A stretch of DNA of 64,000 nucleotides. It comes from Temnothorax longispinosus (lineage: Eukaryota; Arthropoda; Insecta; Hymenoptera; Formicidae). Positions 1 to 13,678 of this stretch are shown in pieces (positions within the stretch are counted from its first letter, which is position 1; each line of letters begins with the position of its first letter). The stretch lies in assembly GCF_030848805.1 (NCBI RefSeq), contig NC_092368.1, positions 585,441-649,440 on the forward strand. The letters run 5' to 3'. The position numbers and the translations under genes were made by a program. The notes below the pieces were generated by a model. That model saw only the letters and a program-made list of their open reading frames with translations, was not told the DNA's origin and did no database searches.

Positions 1-1000
1 CAAGCCCTCTCGAGGATAAATGGACAGAGGAGGAGGAGGATATTTTTTCCTTCGAATATACACTTGTGTAGATATATGTCCTTAAATATTTATAGCATTT
101 ATAAATTGAACAAAAACAAAATAAAGGTTTGTAAAGTAATGTAAACTGGTTTATAAACCGCGGATCTCCAACAAGAACTCAGCACAGAATTCGCGCACGA
201 GCTATCGAAGTTTGCGTCAACGACAGCGAAAGTAAAAAACGAGCGGGCGCAAACTGGCTCGCAGCAAGTTTCGAGAATTTCATTTGCCACAACCATTCGA
301 AATCTCGTTCCGTCCGTGTCGGTGGATCTCCCTCCCGGCGAACAAAGAAATTATTTCGCACCGCTTTGGACGCGTTGCCCCGTACAAACGAGTTATTCCG
401 CGAAGCCGAGCCCAAGTTTTCCGTGCGAAGAATCGCGCGCGCGCGATAGAGAGAGGAGAGATCCCGGAGTGAACGCCGTTTCAGCGGATAAACTTGGCGG
501 AAAAGCTCGAACGAGAAAGCGAGAGAGAGAAAGAGAGAATAAATTAGGTCAGTGACAACGCAAGTTGTCGACGATGTCTCGAAAGCGAGGCGGAAATTCC
601 GCAAAACGTCGAGACTCGAAGGCAGACAATAACGAGCTTCATTTCCCAAGCAGAAGTGTTCGTCTTATTTCCGCCCGCGCCGCCGCGGACGAGAAACCTC
701 TTCATCGCGCAGAAGATCATCCTTGATGAGGAGCGAGAGCCGGAAAATCTGCTCCCAACCGATCGCATCGGGAAAGCACGAGCGATGACGCGCATATTTT
801 TAGCGCGAATTAAACGCGCTTTTAGGGGCCGGTAACGGTTGAGGAACGATCGTTCTCCGTTGGTGCGCGGAAAGAAGATTACTCGCGGCTGATTGAGACG
901 AGAAAGATGTGTCGGGATCGAGGGGGCAAAAGTGACGAGCGCTTCTTTTTGCCAGCTAAACGTCTCTTTAACAACGTTTTAAGTGTTTTAAAACGGTCAG
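1..1000. other. non-coding, moderately GC-rich stretch before the gap
   Basis: I see no gene here. From about 180 the sequence is CpG-rich, with short GA-rich runs around 450-545. Open frames on both strands overlap each other, have no domain-like composition and end at random. It could be a promoter or 5' UTR of a gene running into the gap, but nothing in the sequence proves this. Confidence 0.5.
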
Positions 1001-1500
1001 NNNNNNNNNNNNNNNNNNNNNNNNNNNNNNNNNNNNNNNNNNNNNNNNNNNNNNNNNNNNNNNNNNNNNNNNNNNNNNNNNNNNNNNNNNNNNNNNNNNN
1101 NNNNNNNNNNNNNNNNNNNNNNNNNNNNNNNNNNNNNNNNNNNNNNNNNNNNNNNNNNNNNNNNNNNNNNNNNNNNNNNNNNNNNNNNNNNNNNNNNNNN
1201 NNNNNNNNNNNNNNNNNNNNNNNNNNNNNNNNNNNNNNNNNNNNNNNNNNNNNNNNNNNNNNNNNNNNNNNNNNNNNNNNNNNNNNNNNNNNNNNNNNNN
1301 NNNNNNNNNNNNNNNNNNNNNNNNNNNNNNNNNNNNNNNNNNNNNNNNNNNNNNNNNNNNNNNNNNNNNNNNNNNNNNNNNNNNNNNNNNNNNNNNNNNN
1401 NNNNNNNNNNNNNNNNNNNNNNNNNNNNNNNNNNNNNNNNNNNNNNNNNNNNNNNNNNNNNNNNNNNNNNNNNNNNNNNNNNNNNNNNNNNNNNNNNNNN
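1001..1500. other. assembly gap (500 N)
   Basis: This is a run of exactly 500 N, which looks like a fixed-size scaffold gap rather than a measured length. The left edge of the repeat that begins at 1501 is hidden by it. Confidence 0.99.
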
Positions 1501-1983
1501 ACTGTTGGAAAATTTTTGTAGTTTTGTTAAAAAAGGTTCTTGTTAAAATTTTTGTGTAAAATAATCAACATATACATGTGTAGATTTAATATATATGCCT
1601 GCTGTGTTAATTAAACTTAACAAATTTAAAATGTAAAATTATTAAAATAATTAAAAAAATATATTAAAGTAACACAATTTGAATGTATTTATTAAATGTG
1701 TTAAAATTTACAGAAAAAGAATGTTTTATTTTACTCTATGACAGAAGTGGGAATAAAAATTTACACAGAAAATAAAATAAAAAGTTATGTTAATTGTACA
1801 CATAATTAATCTCAAATTACGATCAAAATTACATTTCCTTTCTGTTGAAATATTTTAACATAGTATCGGTGTTACCATTTAACACATCCATATTATGTTA
1901 AATTAACACAAAAATTTAAGTGGACCGTTTAGAACATGTGATTTATGTTATATTTACATAATTAACACAAATTTTCCAACGGT
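1501..1983. mobile_element. AT-rich MITE-like element with inverted ends, left end at gap
   Basis: The sequence just right of the gap reads actgttggaaaatttttg, and 1964-1983 ends in the reverse complement form (cacaaattttccaacggtg). The interior is very AT-rich and repeats short ttaaca/gttaaa words. There is no coding capacity. This fits a non-autonomous DNA transposon. The extreme left base or bases lie in the gap, so no target duplication can be read. Confidence 0.55.
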
Positions 1984-3316
1984 GAAAAAAGGAAATTTAT
2001 GAGATATAAATTTCTCGCGTAAAATTGATGATGAATGACAATAAAAAGGCTTTACCCCTTGTGTATTATTCACGCATGAAATTATTGATCCGATAAAATT
2101 ATTTCGACAAAAAATTTTGATTTTCGCAAAAAATGCGAAGAAAACCAAATGAAATCCGGGCAAAATTTATCGTCGCGATATCGGACTTTCAATTAGCCAA
2201 TTAATTAAAAAAACACCGACCGGCCTGAGGATTATTTCGAAGTGGACTATCATTGGGAACGGGCGGTGGAGATTAGCGGTATTTCGCGGAAAGCTCTGTA
2301 ACCCGATAACAGTCGCGACAGCAATAGCGGATTGCAAATATGTGAAGGGAGACGGAGCGAGAATGGGAGAGAGAATATGCCGGCATGATTCTCAATCGGT
2401 CGGTTTATTTAATTCAATTAAAATTCTTATTAAGTTCAAACACCGTCCACGACCGCGCCATATGATCAATGCAAATTGTGATTCGCGTATGCGACAGGGG
2501 TCACACACGTTCGCAATCGGCCGAATGCACCGGGCGCCGCGCCGATTTCGGCCGTGGATTTACGGTACGCGATCATAGACACGCGCACGTACACGCACGT
2601 ACGGGATTATGCGTTTCCATTGCCGAGGCTGTGATCCTGGAGAAATTCACTTTAATCCCTGAATAATTTCCCCCCCTCGATCCCTCGGTCTGACTCGGCG
2701 TCTCGTTTTCCCATCGGGAAAACCCCGGAAAAATGTTGCGGGCGAGCCATATTCGGCGGATAGAATGCATGGAAGGAACTAGGGGGATAGCGAGGGAGTA
2801 TCAGATAAGTAGTTCCGTATAGTACCAAAGGGTGTATCGTGTAACTCAATGTTTGAATGGCGGATCGTGTTCTAAGCCTGCTTTGGCCCTTTGTGTCGCG
2901 CGGCGCGCGTTTCGGAAAACTGCAGGCTACAGCGCAATTTTAGGCGCGCGGGCCGGTTGATCGTGCGCGCGGGCCGGGGCGTAAAGAGTGTAATTTTAAA
3001 AGCGCGTTTTTTAGAACGGTGTTACACGTCGGCCATTCGATACGCGATTGAAGGATCGGCTTTTCGAAATTGCGTTTCGGCGCGTTTGTTGACAGGAAAA
3101 TCGCTAACGAGCTGGAAACAGCTGCCGAACAAAATATTCCCTGTGGGGATCGGGAAGCGATGACGTAACGAAGTGGCGCGGCTTTTATTAACCCGTCGGG
3201 GATCCTCATTGCTCCTTTTAGCGTGCACGCCTGTGAATAACTATCGCGCAATAAAACGTAATAGTTTTATTCACCAGATGTATATATGCTCCTAGGATGG
3301 CTCTTGAAAAATTTTA
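1984..3316. other. non-coding stretch, CpG-rich 2170-3250
   Basis: No gene is recognised. The composition changes sharply from the AT-rich repeat on its left to a CpG-rich block. The open frames are short and mutually overlapping on both strands. Confidence 0.45.
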
Positions 3317-3495
3317 GGAAAGCCTTGTATCTTAATTGAGAAGTATATTACATACTCTCTAAATCTCATAAAATTGCATTTCACTCGTTTTAAGTGATAT
3401 ATTCTGGAAATCCTTGTATCTTAATTGAGAAGTATATATTACATACTCTCTAAATCTTATAAAATTGCATTTCACTCGTTTTAAGTGATATATTC
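3317..3495. repeat. tandem duplication, 89-bp unit, two copies
   Basis: The two copies start at 3317 and 3406. They differ at a few bases and by a 2-bp indel. Each contains a CACTC-rich word series and the string tactctctaaatct, which is the end sequence of the repeat family at 20879-21353. Confidence 0.85.
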
Positions 3496-3524
3496 CATGC
3501 ACTCTTCGGCTTTTAGAGAGTACG
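3350..3524. mobile_element. fragment of CACTC-rich MITE family (copy 1)
   Basis: The left end tactctctaaatct and the right end cttttagagagtac (about 3509-3522) are near inverted repeats. They match the ends of the longer copy at 20879-21353 and of the partial copy at 34230-34345. The interior has been partly duplicated in tandem. Confidence 0.6.
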
Positions 3525-5070
3525 ATATATTTATTATATGATATACCTACAAATTCACATCTAAAAGCTACATTAGTATTTAGAATAAAAAGAGCATTGC
3601 GACGTATATATCTAGGAGAAAATTAGCAAGTGTTTGTACACGGGATAATATCGTATGTACGGAAGTTGAATTGCAGCAGATCCAGTAACGTCCTACTAAC
3701 GGCGCGATTTACGGGAGCTTGCGGCACGTTGTAACGCCGTATAATATAGTTGTAATTTCCCGTATCCGTTTTATACGTGGCAACGACACAACGCGTCGCA
3801 TCGCGGCGCGATAATGCAGGAAACTGCGGGCGAGATGTTGCCGGGCCCTCGGCGAAATCCAAAGCCTTACCTTACACGTTACAGGTTACAGCGCGAACGA
3901 TAATGGATGTGGCGAAGGGACGTGTAAGGAGTTATACGTCAGGGCTCCGCCGCCGTGCTAACTACTGACTGATTAATCTGCCTGGAATCGATTCGCAGGA
4001 GCTGTTGCGAGATTCATTTCGTCACCTATAGGCAGCTGCTCTCCTTACCATCCGTATAAAGACCTTTGCTACTGCGATTAAATGCACCGCTCACTCTTGA
4101 CATCTCACAGAATGATTCAGAGGATGAACCGTTTAAAGAGAAGGGAAGTCAAAGTAGGAATTTCGTATCCGCGTATAAAGAGCGTCCCAAATATCTGACG
4201 AGATACTTTCATATTTTATCCCGATACAGAAAATATCTCATTTATTTTTCGGTCGTCTTATATTTTATAAAATATATAGAATAATATTGAAAGAATTGAT
4301 CAATGTAAAAAAATACTAGCTGCATGTAAAGAAAAAGTTTGCCTATTGTTATTACATTGGTGTGTGCATGAAAAAATAAAGTTATCAATCTCTCGATTCT
4401 TTTTGTCATACCGTATATAAAAATATTAAATATTAAATATTATCGAAAAATGTATGTTTTACGAGATATTTCAGAACATACAGAATAAAATATGAAATAT
4501 CTCCACTTATTTTCTGATAACCGTATCTTCAAATCTTTATATGAAAAACGATGAGGTAAATCGCCCCTATTTAAAAAAAAGAACGTACTTGATCACGGAA
4601 TATTCTCCTCGAAATTATACAATTTTATTGAAAATGTTTTTCACGGAACCATTATGTTTCCGGGACATTTGTATATTTATTTCCTTCCTTGAGACACATC
4701 CTGTATGGAAGTATAAAGTATATATATAACGCTATCTATTTATCAGGATAAAACAGAGCCCCGTCATAACACTCGGGTACTTTACTCGAACTTAACCATA
4801 GTAATCGAGGGTTGAAACGTCCCGTTGGATTACGGTGACTTCGAAGGATAAGCCGCCGCGAGAATTTTTCTCTCCCGCGCGAAACTTTCTCGCAAAGCCG
4901 TAAGTCGTTACGCGTGAGCATGTAAAAAGGTCGGAAAACTTATGCTACTTACCCGTACCATCGTCGAAGACGCCTGACTTCGTAAGGTGTGATTTACTGC
5001 CGGACGTTGGATGATGTTTGGACCAATGTGCCGCTCCGGCTGCATTAGTTAAAGTGTCTGAGAATTTATT
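3525..5070. other. no gene seen
   Basis: Mixed AT-rich DNA with CpG-rich patches at 3700-4000 and 4790-5040. Nothing in it can be assigned. Confidence 0.4.
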
Positions 5071-5074
5071 GTCG

Positions 5075-5075
5075 G

Positions 5076-5106
<31 letters not shown>

Positions 5107-5108
5107 CT
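5075..5108. repeat. (GA)n microsatellite
   Basis: An imperfect GA dinucleotide run, interrupted once by aaag. Confidence 0.9.
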
Positions 5109-6538
5109 AACTCTCTCGCTTGTAAGATGAAAAATATATGAGCGATGTCTATCTCTGTTTATCGTTACGAAGTTGGATAATATCTTGATCAGTATATAGA
5201 TACTGATTGGTTCATTGAAACTGATCGGTGTTCCACGGTAAGGCAAAAAACATAATATGCTATTTGCCGAGTTTTATTTCCGACTAACGTAATATACTTC
5301 TAAGTAAATACGTTAGCAACTTGTATAACAATGTACAAACAAGATCAGTCTTGAATTGTTATAAAATAATTTTAGATTGAATGTATTCTGTTCTTTGTAA
5401 TTAAGAATTACGCTTGCACTTTGCGTTGCATTTCACGGGCTCGATTCGGCGACGCTTGCGTTATTTTCAATTTCAAAAAACTGGCATCTCATCTAACTTC
5501 TAGACAGATGGAAAAGTTTAAAGCAATGATATAAGATTTTTTAGTCTAATCAAAGTATTCATAAAGATTTAACAATCGCGTATAAATTTTCCCGAATTAA
5601 ATAATTTCTATAGTTAAAAGAACCACTCATCGATATATAAATGTCAAACGTTTAGTCTAATGCGATATACGCTTATATACATAAAATATTCACAGAACGA
5701 GATGATAATGTTCCATTTTTATTTAAATAATACTGTATATATGCTAATATACCTTCGCTATTCAAATAGATAATACCGCAATGCTATTCAGAGAGGAATA
5801 ATATCCTGTCTGCGCAAGACACTGTTACGAGTCGATTTCTCCAAAGGATCAAATTGGAGAACATTGACGGAGCGAGACGTCGTACGCGACAACGCATTTC
5901 TATTCCGCGCAAAGATGAGAGATCCCAGATTCTAATTAACCGAGATAAAGCATCGTTAATCCCGGCTTACGGAAATCACCTCGCGGGCACGAGATTTAAC
6001 CCACTTGGGACGAATCGCGTGCTTATTATTCTGGATCTCGAGGACTTCATCGTAATCGTCGGGGGTGAAATTTAAGCGCCCGTTGTAAGCGGCATTTTCG
6101 CACGGGTAACAGCCGACGGGGGAAACCAGTCCCGGGTATACAGGTGAGGAATTTCCCCTCCGAGGACTCGTAACTAAAGCATTAGAACCTTTTTCCACGG
6201 GCGGGAGAGGATTAACGCTGTTTAAAGCTGCAACAGCCAGCGTAAAACTTCTTGAAAAACTGCGGAGTATAAAAAACACTGTGTGTCTCGACGGTAAACA
6301 ACAACTGGAATTTAATCCCTTCAATGTCGGGCATGTCGAGGGAAAAATCTTACTGCCGATGTTATCTCTGGGATTTTGTCTGTATTATCGTATAAAACAA
6401 TGGAACTCCGATTTTACCTCAAAATTATCCTGATATATATTTTCTGTTCAGCTTTACAAGAAAATGGGTAATTTCGGCTCTATGAAGCAAAAGTTTAACG
6501 TTCATTAGCTCAAAATCAATGTCTCATTTTCGGGGAAA

Positions 6539-6540
<2 letters not shown>
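5109..6540. other. no gene seen
   Basis: The first part is AT-rich. From 5840 to 6320 it is CpG-rich, with only shadow open frames. Confidence 0.4.

Positions 6541-6541
<1 letters not shown>

Positions 6542-6578
<37 letters not shown>
6542..6578. repeat. (CT)n microsatellite
   Basis: About 18 uninterrupted CT dinucleotides. Confidence 0.95.
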
Positions 6579-6584
<6 letters not shown>

Positions 6585-9500
6585 TTTTTCCTCCCCTCTG
6601 CCACACTCAACTTACAATAATTCGTTAATTCAGAATTGTCTTTGAAGTTGTTAGGTCAGGAAGAGAATCGATATTATCTCCGCGATAAAAAGGATACTTG
6701 AGCTTTCGGTGCTTCTCCCGGAAGGGAGCTCGCGGCAGAGGGGATTCTTCAGAGTGGAGTCGGGGAGTGATGCAGGGACGGGGAGGGGAAGAGGGACGGT
6801 GCAGGGATAGGGTTTCTTCCACTTAAATCTGCAGCCGTAGAACAAAACTCGCAGATTCCTAAAGATCTCTTCGCCGAGTTTGACCCGGCCCCGAAACTTT
6901 GTTCGCGCTCGACGACTGGTAAGCGGGCTTTCCAGCTGAAGAAGCGAGTGTCCCCGAGTACGCTACATTCCACCACCGAAAAGCCTCCGCTTTGCCCCGC
7001 GCGCGCGCACGCGAGAAAAAGCACGGAATCGCGCGATACTTTTCCCCGTCGTATACGAATGGAGAGGGAGAAATATATCTATGAAGATTACGTGGCGCTC
7101 GAATGGCCAGGGCCGAGATGCAAGGATCATGAGGCGGATACGAATAGATACGTTCTCTCCTCCGTATCCTCCCCTGAATGCTAGAAGAATCTTAAGAAAA
7201 AGGTATCCCCTCAAAATTATCGTCTTTTTACATCCCTTCGCGGACAGCCTATACGTATCTCAGGATCGAGCGGCGAAAGAAGGATTTGTGCCATAATCGA
7301 GAAAAGAGGATAATTCGTCTCCAAGAGGATGAGGTTACGATCGTAGGGAGGCGGGACGGGCGGGAAGAGAAGACGAGAGATGGAGGACGTTACCATCGCG
7401 GCCTCCGAAGAGAACGTCGATAGACCGTAATTTTATTGCCGAAGTTACGGTGGCCCCAAAGTTCACTTCAGCAAACATAAAGGAAGCGGAATACAACACA
7501 ATTGGAAACTGTCTGCTGTCACTGATCTCCGCGGGTATCTCCTTGCACCCATTTCCTCCGGATCCCTCCCCCCCTTCTCCTTCAAAGAAAGAAGAAAGAA
7601 AAACGAGATCGGACGTTAACTGCCGGTTAACTTTTGCATCGGCGTTTAATAGTTTGTGCTTCGCACTTAAACGCAGCCCTTTTCAGCCCCATTTTTTTTT
7701 TAGTTTAATTGTCAAAGACATGAAATTGTTATCTCTGCTGCAAAGTGTCGCTCACGAAAGAGAATTTTAAACGTCGCACTATTTGTTTGATGTACGAGAA
7801 TCTGACGCATTGATTGTTGAAAGATCAGGAACAAGGATGTAAAAACGATAAAGATATATTCAAAGTTAGATAAAAGTTTCATACAGAGAAAGAATACGAG
7901 ATATTATAAAAGAATATAAAATTACTTGTTTTCTAAAGATGCTTCTAATATTCGTCTACCTAACTCGTTCTAAACTCTATATGTTTATTGATATGTACGT
8001 TAGCGATGTTTAAAAGGATTAACGGGAAACAGCTGCTAAATGCGATCATCGTTGCCCGACTCTCGCGAGATTCTCCTTTTCCAACCGCTTTTCAGAACTT
8101 TCGGCAAAGGGAAAGCATTTCTCACGAACGCAAAGTTTCCAAGCGTCGTGCGTAACGCACTTTACGTGGATACGAGTACTGTGAATAACGTTCTTCCCCA
8201 CCCTTGCGCGCGGCCGGGCCGGCAAGAAATTTCCGAGTGGAACGGCACGTCGAAGGTTTCACATTTCCATGGCGAGTTCTGAGCAGCGCTGCGAAACCAG
8301 TAATTTCATTATCGAACTTCTCGCCTCTCTTTTACGCCGAAGTTCCCCGGGATCTCTGTAAGCTTCGTAAAGACGAAGTAACGCAGATTGAAAGCTACCC
8401 TACTGTAAGCGGGCGGAATTTATCGACCGTTAAATAATAGAGGGGGTTAATTTTCGAGTGTAGCCGAAAAGTATACTGCAGACGAAGTTTGTAATAAGAG
8501 ATGTTAAGTATAGTTACCTTATAATAAAATGCTTATTCGTGCAATATATAATATGATTGCACTATTTATTATCTGTTCGTGTTGAAAAACATGTTTATTT
8601 TAAATTCTTCTTGAATAAGAAACGTATAAATTGCCCAACTCGGGATGTATAGCATTAAATGCGTATAATTATCAATTAAATCTTAAACAAGTTGCGCATA
8701 ATTGTTGCCCTCTTTTTTTCTTTTTTTCGTCCTATCCGCTCCAGCTAGAATCAAATTTTTTCTCTCTCCGCGTAAGCCGACACCTCATTAACATACTTAC
8801 AGTGCTGCGTTAATTATGGCTCCGTATTTACGAAAGTACATGCACTCGCGGAAACCAACATTGTGTTTTCGCCTGCAGTCCACAAGTCGCAAATCATGCA
8901 AACGATATTTCTACATGAATTACAGCGTTTGAGTAAATATTGAGAATGAAATTTTAAAAATGTAACAAAAATTACATTGTAATAAACTGATTTACTTTCT
9001 GTCTGTAATCATTTTTGCTTCTCGTAATATTTTCTAATTTATGTTCTATTCAACTCTGTTCTATATTTAATTATTTATTATTCGGTTATTAAAATACTTA
9101 ATTTTTTAATACTAAAAGCATTATCGTGATTACTGATAAAACTTCTTGAAATTCCTTGAATAATTTAAAATGCAAATAATCCAAAAAATATTTTCCACGA
9201 TGCATAATATTTAGAATATTGTAGCATGTACTAATTATACTAAATGTATGTATTAAAATTCATTCCTTTTAATTCAGTTATTTTACTGATAAACAGAAGT
9301 CGGCTAGTTTAAATGCATCAAATTAATATTCAGTTTTCTTAATTGAGATTTATCATACATACTATGAAGAAAATATTGTAGTAAAGATTATTATAATATT
9401 TTTGTTATTCTCTGACGTTGTGACGGAAATTAAGATAGTTTTATTTAAAAGTATCACGTATGTTTTATGTATCTTACAAAAGGATTATCGTAATTATTAT

Positions 9501-12500
9501 ATTATTGTAATAATTATAATATTTTCACGTACATTTATTATTATTTCAACGTATATTTAAAATTATAAAAAAGAAAATGTACGAATGCAGTTGCTTTTAT
9601 ACAAATTGTTTATTTATTATGTTTGTAATCTAATAAAAATAAAAATATCAATATAAAAATTTTTTTAATATGACGAAAATATTGGGTATAGCCAATATAA
9701 GCATTGTTACAAACATTGTTATTTTATATATGTACGTATGTTGATAATACAATTAAAAATATTTAAATAAAATAAAATTTTTTACAGTATGCATTGCAAT
9801 TTTATTAATTAATTGTAATCTTATTAATAAAAAAAAATATATATAATTAATATAATAATAAATCGTCATAACAATAAATATTATAATCGTCATGCTTCAG
9901 CGTTAAAACAAAATGTTATAAAAATATAAATTTTTGATATAATTTATACTACATTTTCCACGTGACTCATGAAAAAATCACATCCATTATTACGTCATGA
10001 ATACTAATAATAATTAAATAATTAAGATTATTTTAGATGGAGTTGTTCATTAATTCAATTCTACATTTGCTCGCAACTGTGGCTCCTTGAATCTTTCTTC
10101 TGTAATGTCACTTAAAAAGATGTAGTAAAATAAATGTGTAACAATATAGTATAATCTAATATTACGAAAGAGAGAGAGAGAGAAAGTAGCTACGAAGTAT
10201 TGAATAATATATCACAACGGAGTGTAAAACTTTGTTAAAGTTACGAGTTCGAATCGGCAGGGCAAATTGATGAAAATGATAAAAACGATTACGGACGATT
10301 TATGTATGTTACCTTTATCGACATAGTAAATTGCGACAAACAGATGATAGATAACTGTTAAAATGATTGGTGTACTCATTGACTTGCCCATCATCGATCA
10401 TTGTCGCATATTGAAATATAATGACGTTAAAATGTACACAACTCTCACGCTGACTCACGCATAGAATGGACATCCCTATAAATTAACGTCACTCTTTTCA
10501 TCCGGTAATTCGATGATCAATTCGAAATCCATGTATTCACAGCAAACTTATATAAGTTAACGACGTCTTGATGAAAGATAAGAACTTGTGTTCTTGCTTA
10601 AAAATTCTTGGTAGAAAAAAAATAACAATGTTTCTTGGATATTTTGTATAAAACAATTTTGAATACACGATATTGTTTCTCGAAGTTCTGAGAACTGGTC
10701 TGTGCTCCGATAGATAGCACCGTAAACACGGGCGAATTTTGTCGACGATATTCATAATTTATGTGAGTGGAAGGTGGTATACCTAAGCCGTGTACTACAC
10801 ATAACGAGAAACATACTGAATAATTTAGCATTAACAAACAATTGTCGTTAAGAAAGTTAATTATGTAGGATATTAAGGTAAGAACATTTGTTATCTCGTT
10901 TTAAATATATTGTTTAGCAAAAAGGGAGTTTCAGGAAATTTGTTTTAACTCTTTCACGAATAGATATTGCATAAAGAAACATAAATGTGTATACGCAAAC
11001 ATACACACATATGTATGTACATATGGAGGAAAAGTTTTAAGAAATTGTTATCTCGGAAATGACTCGAATGGCAGTGTAGCCTCGGAATATTAGAGTGGTT
11101 TATTTGTGGAGTAAACGTTGGTTCGACATTGAAGCTAATACAGCAGCATTATGACATATACAATCAACATGGTAACTTTCGCCCTCGGGCGATGGTGAAA
11201 AACTTGGTCAGAGAAATGAAAATAATTTGAACCAGAAATTTATAACTCCGACCGAAAATAGTCATTTCTGGCAAAACCGCGGAGAATGAGAAACAAAGAG
11301 CGAACTATTTATTACGCTGAAAAACAATCATCGTTAAAGCAGATATAGCTAAACAGAATAAACATAAAACCGATAAAGATAATAGATACATTCAAGCGGC
11401 TTCCAACGGCTTCCAAGTTTCAGTCGAAGCTAAAATACTCGATATCACACAATGAATAAATTAATGGAAAGAGCCAGTTAAATATCAGGGGAGAGAGAGA
11501 GAGAGAAAATGAGAAGAGAGAATAAAAAAGCAGGAAAGAGTTAAAAGACAAGGTGAGATAGGGAGAAAAACTGCGGGATGCACTGCCATGTGCTGTCGCA
11601 GCTCTTTCGCGAGTTGCCGCCTCGATTACGCGTGAATTTTCAGCTCCATCGTTGCACAATTTACGCGAACATGCGTGCAGCGGGTCGGTGAATTCCAGGT
11701 GAGAGATTTCAAAAGACAGTTGTGTGCTTTCACATGTTCATATAAATGTGTCACTCGGCACAGACACATCCACCACGTATTTCTAACTGTACAGCGCAAA
11801 AGGAACAAGGCATAAAAATTTCAGATAGAAATTATAGCGCGATAAAACTTGTGCGGTAAAACGGATATTTAAATGAAACGGTTTACTAAGAATTTTAAGT
11901 GAAAAATGTTATTTCAAATCGATTAAATAAATCGCGAATCTTTCAAATCTCCCTCAATTATTATCCTTTATCTTTTATAATGAATCGTAATTGCTAACAC
12001 AATATTTTGCGCAAAGATCATCGAGATACAAATTATATTATCAATCTAGCGATATAATCGATTCGCTCGTAAGCTAGGCATGGGGGATACATGCGTACAT
12101 ACGTGGGGTGTGCGCGCGCGGAATGAAAACCTGTGATGTTTAAGCGAAACTAATATTAGAGCGATTGCACCCACGTAGTTAATAGAACCTCGGTTTCATC
12201 GGTTTCATCCCCGGGATAATGAAGCACAGCAAGAGCGAAGCGCCAACAGTGTGGCGTCGATTGCATCATCGGGTTCGAACGAGAAATTGCCATCACGCAT
12301 TTCCCCGAGTATTCAATTCCTCGAATAATGTTTTAAAATGGTAGCATCTTGAGCAGCGCAAATTTGTCAAATTTGCCCGAGTTGAAAGCTCGACATTATT
12401 TTCGAGATAATTACAAGAATTTATTATTAAATAAATCTATGACACACACATTGAAGAATATACGAAGTCAAAATTTAAAAAATGTAGGTACACATGACAA

Positions 12501-13358
12501 AAAAGATTTAAGCAAAAATAATAAATGACAATTTCTAATAAGTTTATACGTTTATACAATTAATCCGATCTGATAGAGTATTGTTCGTTTGAAAAAAAAA
12601 AAAAAAAGTCATTTTGACTTACAGGGAATTAAAAGAACCATATGGGAATTGATGCGAGTTCATCTCTGGACGAGTGTCGCGCGCCTCTGTAATCGAATTC
12701 GCAGAGAATTTCTGCCAAAACTGGAAAGACCGTCATTGGATTCGCCGAAACGTCGATAGTTTTCGTCGACGTGACATCGCCGCGAACGAATCAACGAATC
12801 CTGATTTCTCTCGTCCGAATTATACTAGAGGGATGCAATCAAAACCGGCGATCGCGACCCCCGGAGGCTTCTTCATTATTCGCGGACATTGAAGCGGCCC
12901 TCTCCCGCTCGTGTCGGCATTGTTTGCGCAACAATCACGCTAACCGAATTATCCTGATCACATCGGGGGCGCGCGCGTTCAAACACGTGCCACCTCTTCG
13001 GCCCTTTCCCACCTCCCATCGCCTCCCTTATACCACCTACCTCACCTGTAATTGATTGGGATTTTATTTGCACGATCCAGTGCTGATACCGATAAAAAAT
13101 GAGGAATAAGCCCGACCTCCTTTCGCCCTCCGTTCGAGGACGCCTTCAAAAGGGTGCTTCAGTCCGCTTTTGACCGCTAGGAGTGACCATAAGGATGTAT
13201 TTATCTTGCCGGTGTTAAGTGCCAGAGATTCCATCCAAATGAAAGTGAGCGAAGAAATTGTTTTGTTTAATTTCTATTTTCTAGCCTCTCAATTTACTGA
13301 TTTATCTATCTCTCAGATCCCTTAAGGAATCCCTCGAGGAATTGAATTTTCGAGTTTT
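6579..13358. other. long non-coding stretch upstream of the channel gene
   Basis: No coding region can be supported. 6660-7440 is CpG-rich; 8900-10100 is extremely AT-rich; 11480-11560 is a purine-rich run; a run of about 15 A lies near 12592. The promoter or a 5' non-coding exon of the channel gene may lie at its right end. An in-frame stop at 13358-13360 shows that the reading frame does not extend further left without splicing. Confidence 0.45.
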
Positions 13359-13402
13359 AGGATCTTCTAGTTTCTATTAAATCCTTTGAATTTGTATCAG
13401 AC

Positions 13403-13678
13403 ATGAAATCTGGCAAAAAGAAATTAAGGAAATTGATGAAAGTCTCGAGAAATGGGATCGCAAGAATCAGGCTCCGTGGAAACAAAGACCGAGGCAAATA
13501 CTTCAACATGATCTTACAAGGGTTGAATTACTTTTGCACGCATACGAGTCTTCACGGTCTTCGATACGTCGTCGATCCCGAATTACACGTAATCGGGCGA
13601 TTCCTGTGGTTCGTCGTGTTTGTAATATCTTCCACAATCGCCAGCAATGTGATTTACTCGCTGGCGCATAGATTCCAG
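13403..13678 (+). other. exon 1 of the DEG/ENaC gene
   Basis: 92 codons, ending in phase 0 at gtaaat. It carries the basic tail, the His-Gly motif and TM1. Confidence 0.88.

Noticed and set aside
179..649. 156-codon open frame on the - strand
   Set aside because: CpG-rich region open in several frames on both strands; no family resemblance and no splice context.
10246..10262. B-box-like gagttcgaatcgg
   Set aside because: No A-box at the right distance and no stem.
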